Of a stretch of 64,000 bases of DNA, positions 34,600 through 44,725 are shown in pieces (positions within the stretch are counted from its first letter, which is position 1; the number at the start of each line of letters is the position of its first letter). The stretch spans positions 682,001-746,000 of the forward strand of contig NZ_CP012545.1 in the NCBI RefSeq assembly GCF_004803835.1, read 5' to 3'. The DNA comes from Campylobacter sp. RM6914 (GTDB lineage Bacteria > Campylobacterota > Campylobacteria > Campylobacterales > Campylobacteraceae). The notes beneath the pieces were generated by a model. That model was not told where the DNA came from. It searched no databases and was given only the letters and a program-made list of their open reading frames with translations. The position numbers and the translations under genes were made by a program.

Positions 34600-35939
34600 C
34601 ACATCCACTCCAAAACTTGTGTTATCTCTTTTGCATAAAAGCATTTTATGCCCTGCGTATCAAGTGGTTTACTAGGTATGATCGCATTTTTAAATTTTTG
34701 TCTTTTTGCCTCTTTTAGTCTTTCGTCTATGTTAAAAACATCTCGAATTTCGCCGTTTAAACTAAGTTCACCGATAAATATACTATCTTTGCTTATCGGG
34801 CGATTTCTAAAACTTGAGATGATAGCTGCTACGACGGCAAGATCGGCGGCAGTTTCATTTATCTTAACTCCGCCTGAAACATTGATAAAAACGTCATAAT
34901 GTCCAAGTGGAATTTCAAGTTTGCGTTCAAGCAGAGCCAAAAGCATATCAAGGCGGTTTTTCTCATATCCTGTGGAGCTACGTTTAGGATAGGCGCTTTC
35001 GCATACTAGGGCTTGAATTTCCACACTTAAAGCCCTTGAGCCTTCCATTATGACGGTTATAGCAGAGCCTGACACCGCGTTGCCCCGTGTGAAAAATTTA
35101 CTTGCAATTTCTGTAGCACAAACAAGACCGTTGGCGCTCATTTCAAAAATTCCAACCTCACTTGTTGAACCAAAACGGTTTTTAAATCCTCTTAGCATTC
35201 TTAGCTCTCTTGAGGCGTCTCCTTCAAAATAAAGCACGACGTCAACCATGTGCTCAAGTATCCTAGGACCTGCGATCGAGCCGTCTTTTGTTATATGACC
35301 GATGATGAAAACACAAATTTCTTGCTCTTTAGCCAGTCTCATGAGTTCAAATGTTATCTCTCTAACTTGCGAAACTGATCCTGGAGCGGAGCTTACGTTT
35401 TGGCTATAAAGTGTCTGGATAGAGTCGACAACTAGCACTTTGTATTCGTTTTTTTTGGCTTCACTTAAGATGGTTTCAAGATTTATCTCTGTAAGTAAAA
35501 ATAAATTTTTATCCACGGCGTTTAACCTCTGGGCTCTCATTTTGATCTGACTAGCGCTTTCTTCGCCGCTTACATAGAGTGTTTTTTTACCGTTTTTTGC
35601 CAAATTTGAAGAAATTTTTAAAAGAAGGGTTGATTTGCCTATTCCTGGGCTTCCGCCAATTAGCACCAATGAACCTTCTACTACACCTCCTCCAAGCACT
35701 AAGTCAAGCTCGGCATCATCTGTGCTAAAGCGCTTGATGTTTTCGATCTCTACTTTATCTATACTAACTGCCTTGCTTGGAGATGATGAAAATTTAGCCA
35801 GCTCTTTTGATATTTTTATCTGTGTATTGCTAAGCTCGATAAAACTATCCCAAGCACCACAGTTTGGGCATTTGCCGATCCATTTTCCTTGTTGATTACC
35901 GCAAGCTTGACACTCAAAAACGGTTTTACTTTTAGCCAT
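34599..35939 (-). CDS. radA: DNA repair protein RadA (Sms)
   Basis: A 446-residue branch-migration ATPase of homologous recombination. A C4 zinc finger (CQACGNQQGKWIGKCPNCG) is followed by Walker A GGSPGIGKSTLL, the RadA-specific motif KNRFGSTSEVG and a C-terminal Lon-protease-like domain (PLGHYDVFINVSGGVKINET; ADLAVVAAIISSFRN). It overlaps the DMT transporter gene start by 8 nt, the end of a minus-strand chain tlpA-ftsY-vanZ-eamA-radA. In naturally competent Campylobacter RadA supports transformation. Confidence 0.96.
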   Translation of the reverse strand: MAKSKTVFECQACGNQQGKWIGKCPNCGAWDSFIELSNTQIKISKELAKFSSSPSKAVSIDKVEIENIKRFSTDDAELDLVLGGGVVEGSLVLIGGSPGIGKSTLLLKISSNLAKNGKKTLYVSGEESASQIKMRAQRLNAVDKNLFLLTEINLETILSEAKKNEYKVLVVDSIQTLYSQNVSSAPGSVSQVREITFELMRLAKEQEICVFIIGHITKDGSIAGPRILEHMVDVVLYFEGDASRELRMLRGFKNRFGSTSEVGIFEMSANGLVCATEIASKFFTRGNAVSGSAITVIMEGSRALSVEIQALVCESAYPKRSSTGYEKNRLDMLLALLERKLEIPLGHYDVFINVSGGVKINETAADLAVVAAIISSFRNRPISKDSIFIGELSLNGEIRDVFNIDERLKEAKRQKFKNAIIPSKPLDTQGIKCFYAKEITQVLEWM

Positions 35940-36840
35940 TTTTTCTTCCTTTAAGCCGTTGTTTTTTATTTTTTATAGAGCCAAGATATATGGCAAACAT
36001 TGTTATCGCCGCTCCTGGCCACTGAAATTTTGTTATAAATTTATCTAACAAAAACGCATCTATCAAAAGTGCCGCAACGGGTTCGCTTAACAATAAAAGA
36101 CCTGTAAGCGAAAGTGACAAAAGCGGTACACAGTAGGCTATAAGCCCCCAAGCTACACATTGCATGATAGCACCATATATAAAAACAAGCCCAAGCTCTT
36201 TAAAATTTTTTGGAAAGAAATTTAGACTGTCTATGATGATGCTTACAGGAAGGAGCGAGATGGCACCGCTGATACTTAAGATAAACATCAACGAAAAGAT
36301 ACTTATCTTTTGAGCTTCTTGAGATTTTTTTACAAAAAGCATGGATATCGCCAAACAGCCACCAGAGCCGATACCTGCTATAAATCCCCAGATGGCATTT
36401 GTGTTTGAATTTAGCTCAGGATATGCTATAAGAGCTACGCCAAGTGTTGCAAGTATAAGACTTAAAATTCCAAGTGCGCCTTGCTTTTCGTTATATAAAA
36501 CACATCCTATAAACGAAAGCCAGAAAATTTGCAAGCTATTTAATAATGTGGAAATTCCAGGCCCTATCGCATATATACTTTCGTGCCATAAGGCTAGATC
36601 GTAAGCTAAGAAAAACCCTGATAGAGCGGCATAAAATTTAGCTTTTTTGTTTGTCGGTAAACTTTTATTAAAGTATTTTACTATGGTGTAAAATATCGCC
36701 GAAGCTATAATTAAGCGCCAAAATGCAACCGCATAAGCCCCAAGTGATACGGTTGAAACGATAATACTTCCAAGTCCGAACAAAACACAACCGACGATAA
36801 GCCCAAGAGAGGCGCTTTTGCTATTTAAGTATAAATTCAT
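35932..36840 (-). CDS. EamA/DMT-superfamily transporter
   Basis: A 302-residue membrane protein with ten helices in two EamA repeats (LGLIVGCVLFGLGSIIVSTV ... WRLIIASAIFYTIVKYF; then AIWGFIAGIGSGGCLAISML ... PVAALLIDAFLLDKF). The family exports metabolites or amino acids, or acts as nucleotide-sugar transporters; the substrate is unknown. It overlaps the VanZ gene by 20 nt upstream and radA by 8 nt downstream, inside the minus-strand operon. A Lys-rich C-terminus (IKNKKQRLKGRKNG) lies in the cytosol. Confidence 0.87.
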   Translation of the reverse strand: MNLYLNSKSASLGLIVGCVLFGLGSIIVSTVSLGAYAVAFWRLIIASAIFYTIVKYFNKSLPTNKKAKFYAALSGFFLAYDLALWHESIYAIGPGISTLLNSLQIFWLSFIGCVLYNEKQGALGILSLILATLGVALIAYPELNSNTNAIWGFIAGIGSGGCLAISMLFVKKSQEAQKISIFSLMFILSISGAISLLPVSIIIDSLNFFPKNFKELGLVFIYGAIMQCVAWGLIAYCVPLLSLSLTGLLLLSEPVAALLIDAFLLDKFITKFQWPGAAITMFAIYLGSIKNKKQRLKGRKNG

Positions 36841-37168
36841 GTTTTATTTTTGTAAAAATTATCGTAAAGATGGCCCCAAGCGTTATCCCGACACTGTCGG
36901 CTAACACGTCAAAAAGACTAAAAAATCGATTTGGCAAGAGGCTTTGGACTAGCTCAATTTGTATGCCGTAAGCCAAAAGTAGCACAAATTTGTACCAAAA
37001 TTTAAGCTCAAAAGCTAAATTTAAAAGCACATAAAGGACAAAAAAGGCGAGTATGTGATTTGTTTTATCCCAAAACAGCTCATTTACAGTGATTTTTCTT
37101 GAAGTTGTAGCTAAAAATTCTACCACAAAAAGCGTTGCAAAAAAGCCAAATTTGTATAGCTTATCCAA
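36821..37168 (-). CDS. VanZ-family membrane protein
   Basis: A 115-residue protein with four hydrophobic segments. It begins LYKFGFFATLFVVEFLATTS and carries the VanZ-type run WDKTNHILAFFVLYVLLNLAF, LLAYGIQIELVQSLLPNRFFS and LADSVGITLGAIFTII. VanZ proteins lack a firm function, though some give low-level teicoplanin resistance. It overlaps ftsY by 8 nt and the EamA gene by 20 nt, so it is co-translated with them. The family call rests on the (W)DKxxH...Q...R(F)(F)(S)...D...N/S(xx)G pattern. Confidence 0.8.
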   Translation of the reverse strand: MDKLYKFGFFATLFVVEFLATTSRKITVNELFWDKTNHILAFFVLYVLLNLAFELKFWYKFVLLLAYGIQIELVQSLLPNRFFSLFDVLADSVGITLGAIFTIIFTKIKHEFILK

Positions 37169-38027
37169 AAATTACGTCCATTAAACCATCTAAAAACTCA
37201 TCTGGGTTAAATTTTACTAAGTCGTTCATGCTCTCACCGACACCGATGTAAAGTATCGGCAGTTCTAGCTCTCTTGCCACGCCAAATAAAGCTCCGCCTT
37301 TCGGAGTACCGTCAAGTTTTGTGATGATAACTCCATCAAGCCTAACTATATCGTTAAAAGCCTTTGCTTGAGCGACGCCTGCGTTACCTTGCGTTCCGTC
37401 TAGGATTAAAATTTTACGGTGTGGAGCTTTTTCGTATGCTTTGCTTGAAATTCTTACGATCTTGCTAAGTTCGTTTGCTAAATTTGTTTGGTTTTGAAGC
37501 CTTCCTGCGGTATCAAGTATTACACGATCGATGTCTTTTGCAAGAGCCGAACTTATCGTATCAAAGGCAACTGCTGAAGGATCATGTCCTTGCTGTGTAG
37601 CTACTATAGGCACATCTATTTTTAAAGACCATTGGCGAAGTTGCTCGATAGCTCCTGCTCTAAAAGTATCACAAGCACCTAAAATCACGCTTTTGCCACT
37701 TGTTTTGTATAAATTTGCTAGTTTGGCGATGGTTGTGGTTTTGCCTGCACCGTTTACGCCCAAAATAAGATCTACAAACGGCTTATCATCGGCTATTTTA
37801 CGCTCATTTTCATAGATAAAGTAGCTCGACATTACTCGTTTAAGATCGGCTCTTTTTACCTCGTCTTGTGGTGGTAGATAGTAGATTATCTCTTCGATTA
37901 TCTCATAAGCGACATCGGCTTCTAAAAGCATATCTTCTAGGATGTCTTTTGTAATTTTTTTATCTTTTTTGGCACTATTTATCGCACCAAATGTTCTCTC
38001 AAAACCCTTTTTTATAAAATCAAACAT
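37161..38027 (-). CDS. ftsY: Signal recognition particle receptor FtsY
   Basis: A 288-residue SRP GTPase that docks ribosome-SRP complexes at the membrane. The N-terminal helical N domain is short; the acidic A domain of E. coli is absent, as in other Campylobacter. GTPase motifs are GVNGAGKTTTIAKLA (G1), DTFRAGAIEQLRQW, DTAGRLQNQTNL (G3), TKLDGTPKGGALFG (G4), and YIGVGESMNDLVKFNPDEFL ends the fold. It overlaps the VanZ gene by 8 nt and shares one base with the TlpA-like lipoprotein gene upstream (TAATG). Confidence 0.96.
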   Translation of the reverse strand: MFDFIKKGFERTFGAINSAKKDKKITKDILEDMLLEADVAYEIIEEIIYYLPPQDEVKRADLKRVMSSYFIYENERKIADDKPFVDLILGVNGAGKTTTIAKLANLYKTSGKSVILGACDTFRAGAIEQLRQWSLKIDVPIVATQQGHDPSAVAFDTISSALAKDIDRVILDTAGRLQNQTNLANELSKIVRISSKAYEKAPHRKILILDGTQGNAGVAQAKAFNDIVRLDGVIITKLDGTPKGGALFGVARELELPILYIGVGESMNDLVKFNPDEFLDGLMDVIFG

Positions 38028-38599
38028 TACTCTATCGCCTTTTGTATATCTCTTTCTAACATCTCTTCAGGCACCAAACCTTTATATCCTGATGCGTAGT
38101 CGCCGTTTTTGTCAAATAAAGCAGAAGACGGAAGGGCGAAAATACCGCCTATTGCCTTTTCGAATAAATAATTACTTTCGCCAATTGCGATGTCATATTT
38201 GATTTGATATTTTTGCGCAAATGCCTTTATCTCATCCTCGTTTTTATCTTCAAGCAAAACAGCGATAATGTTTAGCTCTTTTTTGTATTTTTCACTTAGA
38301 TTATTTAGATGCGGAATTTCAGCTTTGCACGGTGGACACCAAGTCGCCCAAAATACAAAAAGAGTTGCTTTTTCATTATCTTTTATGTCAAAGCCGTTTT
38401 CTCTTTTTTGCAGTGAAAAAATTTCATTGCTTAAGAGTTTTAGATCGATTTTTTCATCGACTTTTACGGCATTTTGTGCGAGGTTACTCTCTGTAGAATT
38501 TGTATCAATTTTTGCACTATCTTTGGAACTTTCTTTGTTTTCACAGCCTAATAATAAAAATATAGCTAAAACAGCTACGCTTAAATTTTTAAATTTCAT
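38027..38599 (-). CDS. TlpA/ResA-like thioredoxin lipoprotein
   Basis: A 190-residue periplasmic thiol-disulfide protein anchored by lipid: signal with lipobox LLLGC (about residue 19). The thioredoxin-fold domain starts near residue 60 and has the active site WATWCPPCKAEIPHL (Cys-Pro-Pro-Cys) and GIFALPSSALFDKNGDY with the cis-Pro. TlpA/ResA proteins reduce apo-cytochrome c or copper-site thiols. The pair of cysteines is complete. It is the promoter-proximal gene of the chain to radA; the AAGGAG site lies 5 nt before the ATG. Confidence 0.9.
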   Translation of the reverse strand: MKFKNLSVAVLAIFLLLGCENKESSKDSAKIDTNSTESNLAQNAVKVDEKIDLKLLSNEIFSLQKRENGFDIKDNEKATLFVFWATWCPPCKAEIPHLNNLSEKYKKELNIIAVLLEDKNEDEIKAFAQKYQIKYDIAIGESNYLFEKAIGGIFALPSSALFDKNGDYASGYKGLVPEEMLERDIQKAIE

Positions 38600-38760
38600 A
38601 CTACTCCTTCGTTATTTAAAGATAAAATTATACTAAAAATTTTTTAAATTTATCGTCTAAAACGCAACCAAATGTATCGCTATAATTTTTATTTTGCATT
38701 TTATAAAATATTAACCGGCCATAATGTAATATTTTTATACCAAAACAGCAGGTGTATTTG

Positions 38761-39378
38761 ATGAAAAAAGATATAAGAATTAAAAATTTCAAAGAGATGA
38801 ATAAGATAATAGATCATACGGCAAAAGCCAAGCATTATGCTGTTTTAAAAACTCTTTTAAATTTGATTGAATTATCAAAGTCTAAAAATATACTTTTTTT
38901 TATGCCTTTAAGGTATGAACCTGATGTTTATTCTATCAGGCACAATCTATCCAAAAAATGTAATATTTTTATTCCATTTATGGTAGGGCTTAGTTTAAAA
39001 ATGGTAAAATTGAAAATGCCGTTTGTGCGCTCTAAATTTAATGTTAGAGAGCCTTTAAGCAAGAAAAGCAGCACTAGGCGGCTTGATATGGCTGTAGTTC
39101 CCGTCATCGGGGTTGACGCTACTATGGCAAGGATAGGACATGGCAAAGGTTTTTATGATAGATTTTTTAGCGGCTTATCCTATCGTCCGAAGTTGATAGT
39201 TTTTGTGCAGATTAAAGACTTTTATATCGATAAAATTCTTTCTCAAGACCACGATATTCGCGGCGATATCTATCTAACCCCAAAGCAAAATTACATAAAA
39301 AGAGGAATTTATGATAGAGATTTTAATAGGCTTAGGAGCCGGTGTGGTGGGCGTTGGCGCAGGGTATCTGTATGCTAA
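38761..39378 (+). CDS. 5-formyltetrahydrofolate cyclo-ligase family protein
   Basis: A 205-residue protein of the MTHFS family that converts 5-formyl-THF to 5,10-methenyl-THF. The C-terminal signature ARIGHGKGFYDRFF is clear, together with DMAVVPVIGVDATMARIG. ATG 38761 is preferred over GTG 38752, because the GCAGG ribosome site lies between. It overlaps the rny start by 68 nt. The N-terminal ATP loop is somewhat divergent. Together with purU in this window it suggests active one-carbon folate handling. Confidence 0.87.
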   Translation: MKKDIRIKNFKEMNKIIDHTAKAKHYAVLKTLLNLIELSKSKNILFFMPLRYEPDVYSIRHNLSKKCNIFIPFMVGLSLKMVKLKMPFVRSKFNVREPLSKKSSTRRLDMAVVPVIGVDATMARIGHGKGFYDRFFSGLSYRPKLIVFVQIKDFYIDKILSQDHDIRGDIYLTPKQNYIKRGIYDRDFNRLRSRCGGRWRRVSVC

Positions 39379-40864
39379 AAAGATAAATGACGCTAATTAT
39401 AATATATTTTTAGAGCAAGCAAAAGCAAAAGCAAAAGTCATAGAACACGAGGCAGAGCTTACACTTAAAAACTCAAAATTAGCCGTTCAAGAGGCTGAAT
39501 TTGAAGCTAAGAAAAAATACGATGAAAAGACAACTAAGCTACAAAAAGATTATTCTCAAAAATTTGACGAACTAAATAAAAAAGAGCAGTCTTTGTTAAA
39601 CGAGCAAGAAATTTTAAAAGAAAACAAAGCTTTGTTTGAAAAAGACAAGAACGAAGCCAAGCTAGTTTACGAAGAGGGTTTGAATTTAAAAGTAACCTAT
39701 CAAAACAAAGTAGAAGAGGCGCTAAAAGTCCTAGAGCATGCAGCCGGCTTAACCGAGGATGAAGCTAGAGATGTGGTGCTTAAAAAGGTAGAAGAGAAGT
39801 CTCGTGCTGACATAGCGCATATCGTAAGAAGATGCGAAGAAGAGGCAAAGCGTGAAGCCAAAAAGAGAGTGAATTATATTTTAGCACAGGCCACATCGCG
39901 TTTTGCGGGCGAATTTGCAGCAGAGCGCTTGATAAATGTTGTAAATATTAAAAATGATGAACTAAAAGGCAGGATAATCGGCAAAGAAGGGCGAAATATC
40001 AAGACTTTAGAGATGGTTTTGGGTGTTGATATTATTATCGATGACACTCCGCATGCTATTATTTTAAGTAGTTTTAACTTGTATCGCCGCGCAATAGCTA
40101 CACGTGTTATCGAGCTTTTGGTTGAAGATGGCAGAATTCAGCCAGCCAGGATAGAGGACTTGCATAAAAAAGTTACTGAAGAATTTGAACAAAGCATACA
40201 AGAAGAGGGAGAAAATATCGTTATGGACTTGGGACTTAACAAAATTCATCCTGAAATTATCAAGCTAATAGGCAAGTTAAAATTTAGAGCTAGCTACGGA
40301 CAAAATGCCTTAGCTCATAGCCTTGAAGTAGCACATCTTGCAGGTATTATAGCTGCTGAAACAGGTGGAGATGAAAAACTTGCAAAAAGAGCTGGAATTT
40401 TACACGATATAGGTAAGGCCTTAACGCATGAATTTGAGGGCAGTCACGTTGATTTGGGTGCTGAAATTTGTAAGAGATACAAAGAACATCCGGTTGTTAT
40501 AAATGCTATTTATGCACATCACGGACATGAAGAGGCAACAAGTGTAGAGAGTGCTGCTGTTTGTGCTGCCGATGCATTAAGTGCGGCAAGGCCTGGAGCT
40601 AGACGTGAAGTGCTTGAGAGTTTTTTAAAACGTGTTGAAGAGATAGAAAATATCGCAAAAAGCAAGGACGGTATAAAACAAGCTTACGCTATAAATGCGG
40701 GACGTGAGATACGAGTTATAGCAAATGCCAAGCTTATAAATGACGATGAGGCAGTGCTTGTAGCTAAAGAGATAGCAAGTGAGATAGAGGATAAGGTGCA
40801 ATATCCTGGTGAGATAAAAGTAAGTGTAATACGCGAAACAAGAGCGATTGACTACGCTAAGTGA
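39311..40864 (+). CDS. rny: Ribonuclease Y
   Basis: A 517-residue membrane-anchored endoribonuclease of mRNA decay. An N-terminal membrane helix (EILIGLGAGVVGVGAGYLYA) is followed by a long coiled coil (about 30-210), a KH domain (IIGKEGRNIKTLEMVLGVDI), then the HD domain (NALAHSLEVAHLAGIIAAET, and ILHDIGKAL with the catalytic His-Asp). A GAGG ribosome site lies inside the preceding gene. Rny is the typical RNase of Campylobacter, which lacks RNase E in its E. coli form. Confidence 0.95.
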   Translation: MIEILIGLGAGVVGVGAGYLYAKKINDANYNIFLEQAKAKAKVIEHEAELTLKNSKLAVQEAEFEAKKKYDEKTTKLQKDYSQKFDELNKKEQSLLNEQEILKENKALFEKDKNEAKLVYEEGLNLKVTYQNKVEEALKVLEHAAGLTEDEARDVVLKKVEEKSRADIAHIVRRCEEEAKREAKKRVNYILAQATSRFAGEFAAERLINVVNIKNDELKGRIIGKEGRNIKTLEMVLGVDIIIDDTPHAIILSSFNLYRRAIATRVIELLVEDGRIQPARIEDLHKKVTEEFEQSIQEEGENIVMDLGLNKIHPEIIKLIGKLKFRASYGQNALAHSLEVAHLAGIIAAETGGDEKLAKRAGILHDIGKALTHEFEGSHVDLGAEICKRYKEHPVVINAIYAHHGHEEATSVESAAVCAADALSAARPGARREVLESFLKRVEEIENIAKSKDGIKQAYAINAGREIRVIANAKLINDDEAVLVAKEIASEIEDKVQYPGEIKVSVIRETRAIDYAK

Positions 40865-40870
40865 TTTGTG

Positions 40871-41461
40871 ATGAAAAAAATTTTGCTTTTATGTTTTTGT
40901 TTACTTTTTGCTTTTGCAAATGAAGAGTTGGTTTTAAATAGTGCAAATTCTTTTGTAAAAACTATGAGTTCAAAGCCAGAAGTTCCAACCAGAGAACTTA
41001 TGGAAAAATCAAGCGCGATCGTGATATTTCCGAGCGTAAAAAAGGTCGGCTTTGTAGTTGGCGGGATGGGGGGAGATGGAGTTATGCTAGTAGGCTCTTT
41101 AAATTCCGTATCCGACCTAGTCCCTGTAAGCATGAGCGGGGGGAGTGTCGGCTTGCAGCTTGGTTACGAAGACAGCTCACTTGTTCTTTTTATAATGAAA
41201 AACTCGATCGTAGAAGACATCAAAAGCCAAAAGCTCGCGCTTGACGCAACTGCTTCATTTTCTTTTGGCGCTAGGATAGGAGAGCGGGTTAGCAAGATCG
41301 GGGATTTTAATTTTTCAAGCGACATCTATGCTTACGCTACTAATGATGGTTTTTTTGCCGGAGCTAGTTTTGGTGGTGTTGTAATAAAACGTAATAACCA
41401 AAATTTGAAACAATCCGGCTATGCATATGAACAACTGATGAATATCTACACCAAATTTTAG
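40871..41461 (+). CDS. Exported SYLF-domain protein (small form)
   Basis: A 196-residue protein with an N-terminal signal peptide (KKILLLCFCLLFAFANEE). The SYLF domain holds ELMEKSSAIVIFPSVKKVGF, VGGMGGDGVMLVGSLN, VGLQLGYEDSSLVLFIMKN and YATNDGFFAGASFGGVVIKR. This form is closer to the bacterial YSC84-like proteins that begin with SxAIVIFPxVxKxGF. It is the second SYLF protein of the window (see 24812). It follows rny by 6 nt, so it may share its transcript. ATG 40871 is preferred to GTG 40868. Confidence 0.87.
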   Translation: MKKILLLCFCLLFAFANEELVLNSANSFVKTMSSKPEVPTRELMEKSSAIVIFPSVKKVGFVVGGMGGDGVMLVGSLNSVSDLVPVSMSGGSVGLQLGYEDSSLVLFIMKNSIVEDIKSQKLALDATASFSFGARIGERVSKIGDFNFSSDIYAYATNDGFFAGASFGGVVIKRNNQNLKQSGYAYEQLMNIYTKF

Positions 41462-41468
41462 GCATAAA

Positions 41469-42029
41469 ATGCAAGAAATTTTAACCTCTCTTTCAACATA
41501 CGGATATATTATTCTCTTTTTATATACACTTGGCGGTGGCATGGTTGCTATTATTGCAGCTGGAGTGTTAAGTTATGCCGGTAAAATGGATCTTGGTGTT
41601 AGCATAGCTGTTGCAGCGATATCAAATGCTTTGGGTGATACCTTGCTTTTTTATCTAAGCAGATATAATAAAAACATGTTTATGCCTTACTTGAAAGGAC
41701 ACAAACGCAAACTTGCTTATGCGCATTTACTCATGAAAAGGCATGGAGATAAAGTTGTATTTATTCAAAAATTTATATATGGATTAAAAACGCTAATTCC
41801 AATAGCAATTGGTCTTACAAAGTATCCGTTTTATAAATTTAGTGTATTAAATGTTATAAGCTCAATACTTTGGGCCATCTCCTTAGGCGTATTAAGCTAT
41901 TTGGCTGGAAATTTCTTCATGCAAATTAGTGATTATCTTAGCGATCATGGGTATATTATGCCTAGCATTATGCTTTGTTTGCTTGTTGTGATATATTGTT
42001 TTTTACAAAAGATAACTAAAAAACGTTAA
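41469..42029 (+). CDS. DedA-family membrane protein
   Basis: A 186-residue protein with four or five hydrophobic segments and DedA/VTT-type motifs: FLYTLGGGMVAIIAAGVLSY, GDTLLFYLSRYNKN, LMKRHGDKVVFIQKFIYGLK with TLIPIAIGLTKYPFYKFSVL, and VISSILWAISLGVLSYLAG. Members are undecaprenyl-phosphate or lipid flippases. It starts 8 nt after the SYLF gene, in the same direction. It is a little short for the family. Confidence 0.85.
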   Translation: MQEILTSLSTYGYIILFLYTLGGGMVAIIAAGVLSYAGKMDLGVSIAVAAISNALGDTLLFYLSRYNKNMFMPYLKGHKRKLAYAHLLMKRHGDKVVFIQKFIYGLKTLIPIAIGLTKYPFYKFSVLNVISSILWAISLGVLSYLAGNFFMQISDYLSDHGYIMPSIMLCLLVVIYCFLQKITKKR

Positions 42030-42080
42030 TTATAATAACATACTATCTAAAAATCCATAGTAGTGTTTTTCGTATATTTT

Positions 42081-42107
42081 GTGCTTACACTATAATAATG
42101 TAAGCAC
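42081..42107. promoter_or_regulatory. Perfect palindrome upstream of the rRNA promoter
   Basis: GTGCTTACA-N9-TGTAAGCAC, perfect 9-bp arms, with TATAATAA in the loop. It is either a terminator for the DedA transcript (no T-run follows) or an operator at the head of the rRNA operon. Confidence 0.4.
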
Positions 42108-42206
42108 ACCCCACTATCTTTCCTCTAAAATTTCCCATTCTAAATTTTTTCCCAACTTTTTTCAATCTCCCCTCTCTTTTTAATCTTTCTTTAAGCATCA
42201 TGCCTG

Positions 42207-42212
42207 TATAAT
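42207..42212 (+). promoter_or_regulatory. rRNA operon promoter, -10 box
   Basis: TATAAT with TG immediately upstream (TGTATAAT), about 215 nt before 16S, with T-rich phased runs upstream. The leader from here to 42423 contains a boxA-like element and the left arm of the 16S processing stem. Confidence 0.6.
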
Positions 42213-42280
42213 TCCAGCTCACGAGTTGAGAGAAACCACTTTTAACCTTCTTGAGTTAATAAAGCTTTCCTTTTTATCGT

Positions 42281-42292
42281 TGTTCTTTTAAA
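42281..42292 (+). promoter_or_regulatory. boxA-like antitermination element, 16S leader
   Basis: TGTTCTTTTAAA resembles the bacterial rRNA boxA (TGCTCTTTAACA). It lies in the leader between the promoter and 16S, the normal position for NusB/S10-dependent antitermination. Confidence 0.55.
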
Positions 42293-42311
42293 TTATTAAT
42301 GTTAAACTATT

Positions 42312-42347
42312 AGTCAATCTTTGAAATCTAAACAAGTGATCGATTGA
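42312..42347 (+). repeat. Left arm of the 16S rRNA processing stem
   Basis: AGTCAATCTTTGAAATCTAA and the following bases pair with 44010-44044 (CTCAATCGATCCTTGTTTAG ...) to give a roughly 35-bp stem with few mismatches that brackets 16S. It is a presumed RNase III site. Confidence 0.75.
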
Positions 42348-42423
42348 GCCAGTTTGCTATCTTAGCAAACTAAAACTAATAAATAAAAAACAAAAGTTTT
42401 TAGATTAAAAACTTCATATAAAT

Positions 42424-43936
<1,513 letters not shown>

Positions 43937-44009
43937 AGAGTACAATGAATATTCTCTCACAAGATATTCATCAAAGGAAAATTTAAATACTAACTAACCT
44001 TAGTATTTA

Positions 44010-44044
44010 CTCAATCGATCCTTGTTTAGTTTTGAAAGATTGAC
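44010..44044 (+). repeat. Right arm of the 16S rRNA processing stem
   Basis: Complement of 42312-42347 downstream of 16S (the distal half of the 16S stem), before tRNA-Ala. Confidence 0.75.
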
Positions 44045-44091
44045 GGCTAATAAAGATTTATCTTTCTAGTTTTAGATTAGATAGATAATAT

Positions 44092-44167
44092 GGGGAATTA
44101 GCTCAGCTGGGAGAGCGCCTGCTTTGCACGCAGGAGGTCAGCGGTTCGATCCCGCTATTCTCCACCA
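44092..44167 (+). tRNA. tRNA-Ala (anticodon TGC)
   Basis: A 76-nt gene, GGGGAATTAGCTCAGCTGGG through TCCACCA, with encoded CCA. The acceptor stem pairs GGGGAAT with ATTCTCC. The anticodon loop TTTGCAC (anticodon TGC, 44125-44127) is closed by CCTGC/GCAGG. The T-arm has GGTTCGATCCC. It is the standard spacer tRNA of the 16S-23S interval. Confidence 0.96.
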
Positions 44168-44183
44168 GATTTTTTATTAAAGA

Positions 44184-44260
44184 GGGCCTATAGCTCAGCT
44201 GGTTAGAGTGCACCCCTGATAAGGGTGAGGTCACAAGTTCAAGTCTTGTTAGGCCCACCA
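44184..44260 (+). tRNA. tRNA-Ile (anticodon GAT)
   Basis: A 77-nt gene, GGGCCTATAGCTCAGCTGGT to GGCCCACCA, with encoded CCA. Anticodon GAT at 44218-44220 is closed by ACCCC/GGGGT-like arms. The T-arm has AAGTTCAAGTC. It is the second spacer tRNA after tRNA-Ala. Confidence 0.95.
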
Positions 44261-44340
44261 TAAAGATTATTATAAGATTTATTAGCTATAATCACATCCC
44301 CAATTTAATAGATTGTGCTTAAATAGTTTATCGGCTTATG

Positions 44341-44385
44341 AAATCTAAATCAAGTTTTTAAATTTCAAAAATTTGATTTAGATTT
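44341..44385 (+). repeat. Long hairpin in the 16S-23S spacer
   Basis: A perfect 13-bp inverted repeat, AAATCTAAATCAA / TTGATTTAGATTT, with a 19-nt loop, followed by TTT. It may be a processing site or attenuator downstream of tRNA-Ile. A second boxA follows at 44396. Confidence 0.6.
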
Positions 44386-44395
44386 TTTAATCTAA

Positions 44396-44407
44396 TGTTC
44401 TTTTATT
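44396..44407 (+). promoter_or_regulatory. Second boxA-like element, 23S leader
   Basis: TGTTCTTTTATT, nearly the same as the first boxA at 42281, about 380 nt before 23S. Duplicated boxA sites ahead of 16S and 23S are common in rRNA operons. Confidence 0.5.
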
Positions 44408-44670
44408 TATTATTGTTAAGAGTCACAAGCAAGTTTTAATAAAAACAATTTTACAGGACTTGTTAAAGATTTAGATATCTAAACTCATTGCATTAAATTG
44501 CAGAAGTTTGACATCACAAGATACTATAGGATTTAAAACTTATCTATACTATCTGTCAATGCTTTCCGTCTTGGAGTTTAAGATACTAGATGTAATAACT
44601 AAAAACTATAAAGCTTGATTCTAAATTTACGGCGCTTCAGTAAGAAGCGGTGTGCTTTAGGTGGGTCAAG

Positions 44671-44714
44671 GGAGTATTTATACTCCTTGTCGTAAAAAGT
44701 AGCTTTGCTACTTT
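44671..44714 (+). repeat. Two small hairpins in the 23S leader
   Basis: GGAGTATTTATACTCC (44671-44686) and AAAGTAGC-TTT-GCTACTTT (44696-44714) are stacked hairpins in the rRNA leader, likely structural or for processing. No further function is seen. Confidence 0.5.
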
Positions 44715-44725
44715 GCGAAGTATAG

